From: Bacteroidota bacterium
GTDB lineage: Bacteria > Spirochaetota > Spirochaetia > JABMQR01
Assembly: GCA_013202335.1 (NCBI GenBank)
Contig: JABMQR010000032.1
Span: 1-10,196, forward strand
DNA length: 10,196 nucleotides
Direction: 5' to 3'
The translations under genes and the position numbers were made by a program. Under the pieces are notes generated by a model that saw nothing but the letters and a program-made list of their open reading frames with translations, was not told the DNA's origin and made no database searches. Positions 5,993-10,196 of the stretch are shown here, one piece after another; the first letter of the stretch is position 1; each line of letters starts with the position of its first letter.

Positions 5993-7789
5993 ATGGAACA
6001 ACTTCCACTTTGGTCTCTTTCTCACATTTACGATGATTTTGACTCAACCAAACATACTACAGACATGAGTTTTCTGAAAACCGGAGTTGACGCACTTAAT
6101 ATATTATTGAGTGATGAACCGGTTTCCACATCTGAAAAAGTATCATGGCTGATTAAAGTTATTAATGCATACAATCGAATCTTGGAAACATATGAAACCC
6201 TGTATGCTTATGCATACGCACGTTATTCAACCAATACAAGAGATGAAACCGCCGTGAAAGGAATAAGCATTATTGAAGAGAATGCACTACCGGTTAAAGC
6301 GGTTTCAGTTTCCCTGAAAAACAGACTTGCTGCAGTTGTTGGAGATGAAATTGATGCAGAACTGCATACCGATCCGGTTCTGGCTGAGTACTCATTTATT
6401 ATCAAAGAGATGATAGATGAACAGCAGCACCAAATGCAGCCGATGGAAGAGGCTTTGGCTGCTGATCTTGGACGGTCAGGTGGAGATGCCTGGAGCCGGC
6501 TTCAGGAATCAGTTTCTTCCACAGCTTCAGCCGTCTGGAATGAAGAGACAGGTGAAAGAAAAACAGTCATAGAGCTTCGTGCTATGGCTTTTGATGGAGA
6601 TCGTGAGATTAGGAAAAAGGCATATTTAAAAGAGCTGGATATATGGAAACAATATGAAATTCCGCTGGCTTTTTCAATAAATGGGGTTAAGGGATCAACT
6701 ATCACCCTGAATCAGCGTCGAAAATATTCCAATGCTCTGGAACATTCCATTTTTCAATCGAGAATAACTAAGAAAACCCTTGATTCACTTATCAGTGTAA
6801 TGGAGGAGTCTCTTCCCATATTTCGTGAATATCTGAAATTAAAAGCAAAAGCAATAGGCGTAGATAAAGCTGCATTCTATGACATATTTGCCCCAATCAG
6901 CAGCTCAGCACATATCTGGACGTTTGATGAAGCAAAGCAGTTCATTATTGATCGTTTTACATCATTTCATCCCGGCATGGGTGAATTCGCCAGGAAAGCC
7001 TTTGCAGAGTCCTGGGTGGATGCAAAACCCCGGGATGGTAAGGTAGGCGGTGCTTACTGCATTGGGTTTCCCCTGAGAGGTGAAAGCAGAGTGCTCTGCA
7101 ATTTTGATGGAAGTTTATCCTCTGTCTCAACAGTGGCTCATGAACTGGGTCATGCCTACCATGGACATATCCTTCGTGATGAACCGTCACTTTTAGCCGA
7201 CTATCCCATGACACTTGCGGAAACAGCATCAATCTTTGCAGAAACAATTGTATTCAACGGTGCATTGGAGCATGCTGGTGAATCAGAAAAACCTGTCGTT
7301 CTGGAGACATTCCTTCAGGAGTCAACTCAGGTAATTGTAGATATACTCAGTAGATTCTACTTTGAGAAAGAACTGTTTTCCAGAAGGGAGTTCGGGGATT
7401 TAATGCCCGATGAACTTAGTGAAATGATGCTGGATGCGCAGAAAAAGACGTATGGTGATGGATTGGATCATGATCAGCTGCATCCCTATATGTGGGCGGT
7501 AAAAGGACACTACTACCGGACAGAGCTCTCTTATTATAATTTCCCTTATGCATTCGGTCAGCTGTTTGGGCTCGGATTGTATGCTCTTTATGAAAAAAGA
7601 GGTGAGAGTTTCAGAGAGACGTATGATGCAATTCTCTATCGTACAAGCAGAAGTTCAGCGGTCGATGTGACAAAGTTTGCCGGGTTTGATATTGAGGGTC
7701 CCGATTTCTGGCGGCAGGGAATTCAGGTAATATCGCGTTATGTTGATCAATTCAGGGATTCTCTGGAGCAGAAAACCTTAAATGAATAG
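5993..7789 (+). CDS. pepF: M3-family oligoendopeptidase (PepF type)
   Basis: A 598-residue zinc metallopeptidase of the M3B oligoendopeptidase F group, a cytoplasmic family of about 600 residues that cuts short peptides. The zinc site is VAHELGHAYHGH: HELGH at 383-387 supplies His383, Glu384 and His387, and Glu410 in LAETASIFAE is the expected third ligand. The substrate-side C-terminal block HPYMWAVKGHYYRTELSYYNFPYAFGQLFGLGLY is well conserved for the family. The N-terminal half is the usual helical region that closes over the active-site channel. No signal peptide is seen. The ATG at 5993 has GGAG at 5980-5983, 9 nt upstream. An internal ATG at 6065 is possible, but it has no better site and would drop the family-like start LPLWSLSHIYDDFDS. 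The gene follows the terminator at 5881-5922, so it probably has its own promoter in 5850-5990. Its stop overlaps the next gene by 8 bp. Confidence 0.95.
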   Translation: MEQLPLWSLSHIYDDFDSTKHTTDMSFLKTGVDALNILLSDEPVSTSEKVSWLIKVINAYNRILETYETLYAYAYARYSTNTRDETAVKGISIIEENALPVKAVSVSLKNRLAAVVGDEIDAELHTDPVLAEYSFIIKEMIDEQQHQMQPMEEALAADLGRSGGDAWSRLQESVSSTASAVWNEETGERKTVIELRAMAFDGDREIRKKAYLKELDIWKQYEIPLAFSINGVKGSTITLNQRRKYSNALEHSIFQSRITKKTLDSLISVMEESLPIFREYLKLKAKAIGVDKAAFYDIFAPISSSAHIWTFDEAKQFIIDRFTSFHPGMGEFARKAFAESWVDAKPRDGKVGGAYCIGFPLRGESRVLCNFDGSLSSVSTVAHELGHAYHGHILRDEPSLLADYPMTLAETASIFAETIVFNGALEHAGESEKPVVLETFLQESTQVIVDILSRFYFEKELFSRREFGDLMPDELSEMMLDAQKKTYGDGLDHDQLHPYMWAVKGHYYRTELSYYNFPYAFGQLFGLGLYALYEKRGESFRETYDAILYRTSRSSAVDVTKFAGFDIEGPDFWRQGIQVISRYVDQFRDSLEQKTLNE

Positions 7790-9029
7790 TGAAACGGGAG
7801 CTTGCGGAGAAATGGATTATACACCAGCAGAAAGCAGATACATAAAAGCCATTAAGCAGAAGAATAAAATACAAAAAAGTATCTCAATCGTTGAGCGGAT
7901 TGTTGAATTACGGCAGAAAAAAAATCCATCATTTGGGTGGGAAATGCTCCCCTGGTTTGTTCAATATTACCCATTGATTATAAAGTATACCGGACATTTG
8001 AAAAAAGTTACGGCATTAAATCCAGGCATGGATGGTCTTGGTGGTTTAATAGGTGCATCAAAAATGGAGATTTTATCTCATCTGGCATCAGATTCTTATG
8101 CCGCAACGCTATTTATTCCTGAAGGTACATCTGAAAATAAATTATTAACCATGGTGCAGGAAAAATTTACCATATTTCCTGATGAACCGTTAATCTGTAA
8201 ACCGAACAAAGGTGAGCGCTCAATTAATGTACAAAGAGTTATTGATTTAGATGAATTGAGAGACTACTGTAAAAATTCTGATGGTGATTTTTTAGTACAG
8301 GAGTATATTCCGGGACCTGAAGAGCTGGGGGTCAGCTGCTTCAGGAATTTGGACACCGGAAGAATGGAGATTGCAGCAATTGTAAAGCGGAATATTGCAA
8401 AAGCCCGGGGAGACGGTGTTTCAAGTATTCGACAGCTGATTGCAGACTGTTCTTTAACTGATGTGCAAAAAGGTCGTATTTTGGATTGCTACTCACAAAA
8501 ACAAGCTGACAGCGTCCCTGAGAAAGATGAACTGGTTATGATTAGTCCTGTTGCCTCATTGTCTTTTGGTACCGTAATTGAAGAGGTTCATAGAGAAGAG
8601 AATCCGGAAGGATTCAGCCGGCTTGAAGATAGTATTAATCGCCTTTGTACTAACGATCAGGGTATCCCATACGATGGATTTAACTATGGGAGATTTGATT
8701 ATCGTTCTGAAAGTCTTGAAGCTTTATTTGACGGGCGTGGTAAAATACTTGAATTAAATGGTGCAGCAGCTATGGCTCTGCATGCATGTGTTCCGGGACT
8801 ACTCATTGATAAAAGATATGATATTTTTGAAACATTTTTCGACCGTATGCTGAAGATATGTGAAGCTAACAAAAAAGCAGGAAATGGCCGCTACATGTTA
8901 TTTTTTAGTTTATACCGATATTCCAGGAAACAACTGCATCGTACTAGTGTACAATGGGATGCAGTTAAAGCAGCAATAAAAGAGATTCGACAGGCAGCAA
9001 AAAGTTTGAAACATTTAAAATCTCTTTAA
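7782..9029 (+). CDS. ATP-grasp domain protein, ligase-like, substrate unknown
   Basis: This 415-residue protein has a divergent N-terminal part (about 1-105) and an ATP-grasp fold. Visible motifs are the ATP-binding lysine segment LICKPNKGERSINV (Lys140), the adenine-site strand FLVQEYIPGPEELGVSCFRN (170-189), the block ARGDGVSSIRQLI (208-220) and the metal-binding end FNYGRFDYRSESLEAL (300-315) plus KILELNG (321-327; Glu324, Asn326). The GDGxSxIRQLI block also occurs in amide-forming ATP-grasp enzymes such as cyanophycin synthetase and the GshAB type, so a carboxylate-amine ligase is the likely chemistry. D-Ala-D-Ala ligase itself is less likely because the flanking motifs differ. The C-terminus is basic (Lys/Arg-rich). 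The ATG at 7782 overlaps the peptidase gene by 8 bp. The ATG at 7812 (405 residues) is an alternative, and neither has a well-spaced ribosome site. Co-translation with a peptidase suggests a peptide or amino-acid role, but that is inference. Confidence 0.85.
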   Translation: MNSETGACGEMDYTPAESRYIKAIKQKNKIQKSISIVERIVELRQKKNPSFGWEMLPWFVQYYPLIIKYTGHLKKVTALNPGMDGLGGLIGASKMEILSHLASDSYAATLFIPEGTSENKLLTMVQEKFTIFPDEPLICKPNKGERSINVQRVIDLDELRDYCKNSDGDFLVQEYIPGPEELGVSCFRNLDTGRMEIAAIVKRNIAKARGDGVSSIRQLIADCSLTDVQKGRILDCYSQKQADSVPEKDELVMISPVASLSFGTVIEEVHREENPEGFSRLEDSINRLCTNDQGIPYDGFNYGRFDYRSESLEALFDGRGKILELNGAAAMALHACVPGLLIDKRYDIFETFFDRMLKICEANKKAGNGRYMLFFSLYRYSRKQLHRTSVQWDAVKAAIKEIRQAAKSLKHLKSL

Positions 9030-9041
9030 ATACAGCATAAT
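9014..9041 (+). promoter_or_regulatory. Weak candidate promoter for the DUF819 gene
   Basis: CATAAT at 9036-9041 matches the -10 consensus at five of six bases. The best upstream partner is TTTAAA (9014-9019) with a 16-bp spacer, which is poor. It overlaps the end of the ATP-grasp gene. No clear terminator separates that gene from DUF819, so read-through from upstream is equally possible. Confidence 0.25.
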
Positions 9042-9067
9042 ATTTTAGTTTTGTTTCTCTATTCCAG

Positions 9068-9097
9068 TTCCCGATTACCTGTAGTGGGAGGTTTTTT
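9068..9097 (+). promoter_or_regulatory. Leader hairpin overlapping the ribosome binding site of the DUF819 gene, followed by T6
   Basis: The ribosome site GGGAGG (9086-9091) lies 6 nt before the ATG at 9098. Upstream TTCCC (9068-9072) can pair with GGGAG (9086-9090), the outermost pair being T-G, and ATTA (9074-9077) can pair with TAGT (9082-9085). This leaves one bulged G and a CCTG loop. The hairpin would hide the ribosome site. The six T at 9092-9097 right after it also give it the outline of a short intrinsic terminator ending at the start codon. Confidence 0.45.
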
Positions 9098-10196
9098 ATG
9101 TTTTTAACGATATTGTGGATTATGGTATTCCTTGCTGCCCCGGCAGCGATATTATGGATATGCTCAAAAGTTAAGTTTTTGGATATTATTGGTCCAGTTG
9201 TTGTTTGCTATATTTTGGGAATTATTATAGGGAATGTCGGGATTTTCCCGGAAAATATTTTTGAAATACAGGATATGCTGACTACTCTGGTGATCCCGCT
9301 GGCACTTCCTCTGATTTTTTTCTCCATGAATATTCGCGGATGGGGCAGGAAAACCGGTGTAGTCCTTAAAGCCTTTCTTGGTGCCCTTATTGCGGTATTG
9401 ATTGCCTCTACGGTAACATTTCTGATTTTCCAACCTCAGATAGGGGAGGAGTCATGGAAAGTAGGAGGTATGCTTATTGGAGTCTATACCGGTGGAACAC
9501 CGAATTTGGCAGCAATCGGGACAGCACTTGATATAAGTTCAACGCAATATCTTTCAGTTCATGCATCTGATGTTGTTGTCGGGGGGATCTTTTTGCTTCT
9601 GCTCATTTCAGTTTTTCCGGCTCTTTTTCGGAAAATTTTACCTAAATTTGCATCAAAAAACAGCAGAGATGAGGAAGCAGTTCTGGAGGATAATGGATTT
9701 AGTGTCTATTTTTCCGGATTTTCCCGTAGTAATAACCTCCTGCCGTTACTTAAGGCAGCTGGGCTTTCTGTCCTGATTTTCGGGATTGGCGGAGGATTAA
9801 GTTTTATTGTTCCTGAAGAGTTCTCTACCGTTACCGCAATTCTCGTAATAACCACTCTCGGAGTAGCTGCTTCAAGTGTGAAATCGATCAGAAAAATTCC
9901 CATGACATTTCAATTGGGACATTACCTCTTACTAATATTCTCTTTGGTAGTCAGCTCTATGGCGGATATCAGGAATCTTGCCGATTCAGCCCCTGTTATG
10001 ATGCTCTATATTTCCATTCTCCTTATTATGACTCTTTTTATTCACACAATATTTTCTAAAATAACAAAAGTTGATGCGGATACACATCTTATAGTTTCAG
10101 CAGCCCTGATATATTCTCCGCCATTTGTTCCGGTTGTTGCAGCAGCTTTAAAGAACAAAGAAGTACTTATGTCTGGTATGGTTGCCGGTATAGCCG
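9098..10196 (+). CDS. DUF819-family multispanning membrane protein, 3' end missing
   Basis: The frame from ATG 9098 is open to the window end (366 codons) and has no stop, so the gene is truncated by the window. The product is very hydrophobic, with about 11 membrane segments. Approximate positions are 4-22, 28-48, 61-78, 88-111, 122-143, 158-178, 215-238, 243-260, 271-289, 298-319 and 330-351. The segment GVYTGGTPNLAAIGTAL (128-144) and the late YSPPFVPVVAAALKNKEV (339-356) resemble the conserved glycine-rich segments of DUF819 (YjcL-like) proteins, an inner-membrane family whose members are usually about 380-400 residues, so little seems to be missing. Transport of a small molecule is the usual guess, but no substrate is established here. 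The start has a good GGGAGG site. It lies 68 bp after the ATP-grasp gene and could share its transcript. Confidence 0.85.
   Translation, partial: MFLTILWIMVFLAAPAAILWICSKVKFLDIIGPVVVCYILGIIIGNVGIFPENIFEIQDMLTTLVIPLALPLIFFSMNIRGWGRKTGVVLKAFLGALIAVLIASTVTFLIFQPQIGEESWKVGGMLIGVYTGGTPNLAAIGTALDISSTQYLSVHASDVVVGGIFLLLLISVFPALFRKILPKFASKNSRDEEAVLEDNGFSVYFSGFSRSNNLLPLLKAAGLSVLIFGIGGGLSFIVPEEFSTVTAILVITTLGVAASSVKSIRKIPMTFQLGHYLLLIFSLVVSSMADIRNLADSAPVMMLYISILLIMTLFIHTIFSKITKVDADTHLIVSAALIYSPPFVPVVAAALKNKEVLMSGMVAGIA

Noticed and set aside
5851..6036. Short + strand open frame spanning the terminator and the peptidase start.
   Set aside because: It runs through the terminator hairpin and overlaps the well-supported peptidase start in another frame. 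It has no convincing ribosome site or recognisable product.
9300..9317. CTGGCACTTCCTCTGATT has a perfect -24 box.
   Set aside because: The -12 element has GA instead of the essential GC, and it lies inside the DUF819 coding region.
9164..9433. Minus-strand open frame of 89 codons.
   Set aside because: It is antisense to the DUF819 gene, whose frame is continuous and membrane-protein-like.

Overview
The window reads as an ordinary chromosomal stretch of a moderately AT-rich bacterium. All genes lie on the + strand and are tightly packed. An inner-membrane MacB-type ABC permease with a periplasmic adaptor (MacA/HlyD family) points to a diderm. A sigma-54-type activator with an intact GAFTGA loop implies that RpoN is present. 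The mix of genes would suit a spirochaete or a similar environmental anaerobe, but that is a guess: there is no rRNA, tRNA or phylogenetic marker here.

Region 1 (1-5825) is one apparent operon of five genes with overlapping or nearly touching ends. It contains the 3' part of a periplasmic adaptor gene, a MacB-type ATPase, a separate MacB-type permease, a membrane-bound NtrB-like histidine kinase and an NtrC-family response regulator. The three transporter parts should form a tripartite-type efflux or export system. The kinase/regulator pair probably senses an envelope signal and controls sigma-54 promoters, perhaps including the operon's own promoter, which lies outside the window. The adaptor is the most unusual gene. 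Its coiled-coil region is built from tandem 21-residue repeats, and a 189-bp block of three repeats has been duplicated recently and is almost identical at the DNA level.

Region 2 (5826-5992) is the only sizeable intergenic gap. It holds a small dyad, a good match to a sigma-70 promoter and, directly after that, a strong intrinsic terminator that probably ends the region 1 operon.

Region 3 (5993-9029) is a two-gene unit: an M3-family oligoendopeptidase (PepF type), overlapped by 8 bp by an ATP-grasp ligase-like protein of unknown substrate.

Region 4 (9030-10196) has a short leader in which a hairpin could mask the ribosome binding site and is followed by a T6 tract. The 5' part of a DUF819-family multispanning membrane protein follows and runs off the window end.

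I saw no mobile element, CRISPR array, RNA gene or clearly foreign DNA. The unusual signals are the repeat-built adaptor, the two compact regulatory regions and the peptidase/ATP-grasp pairing.
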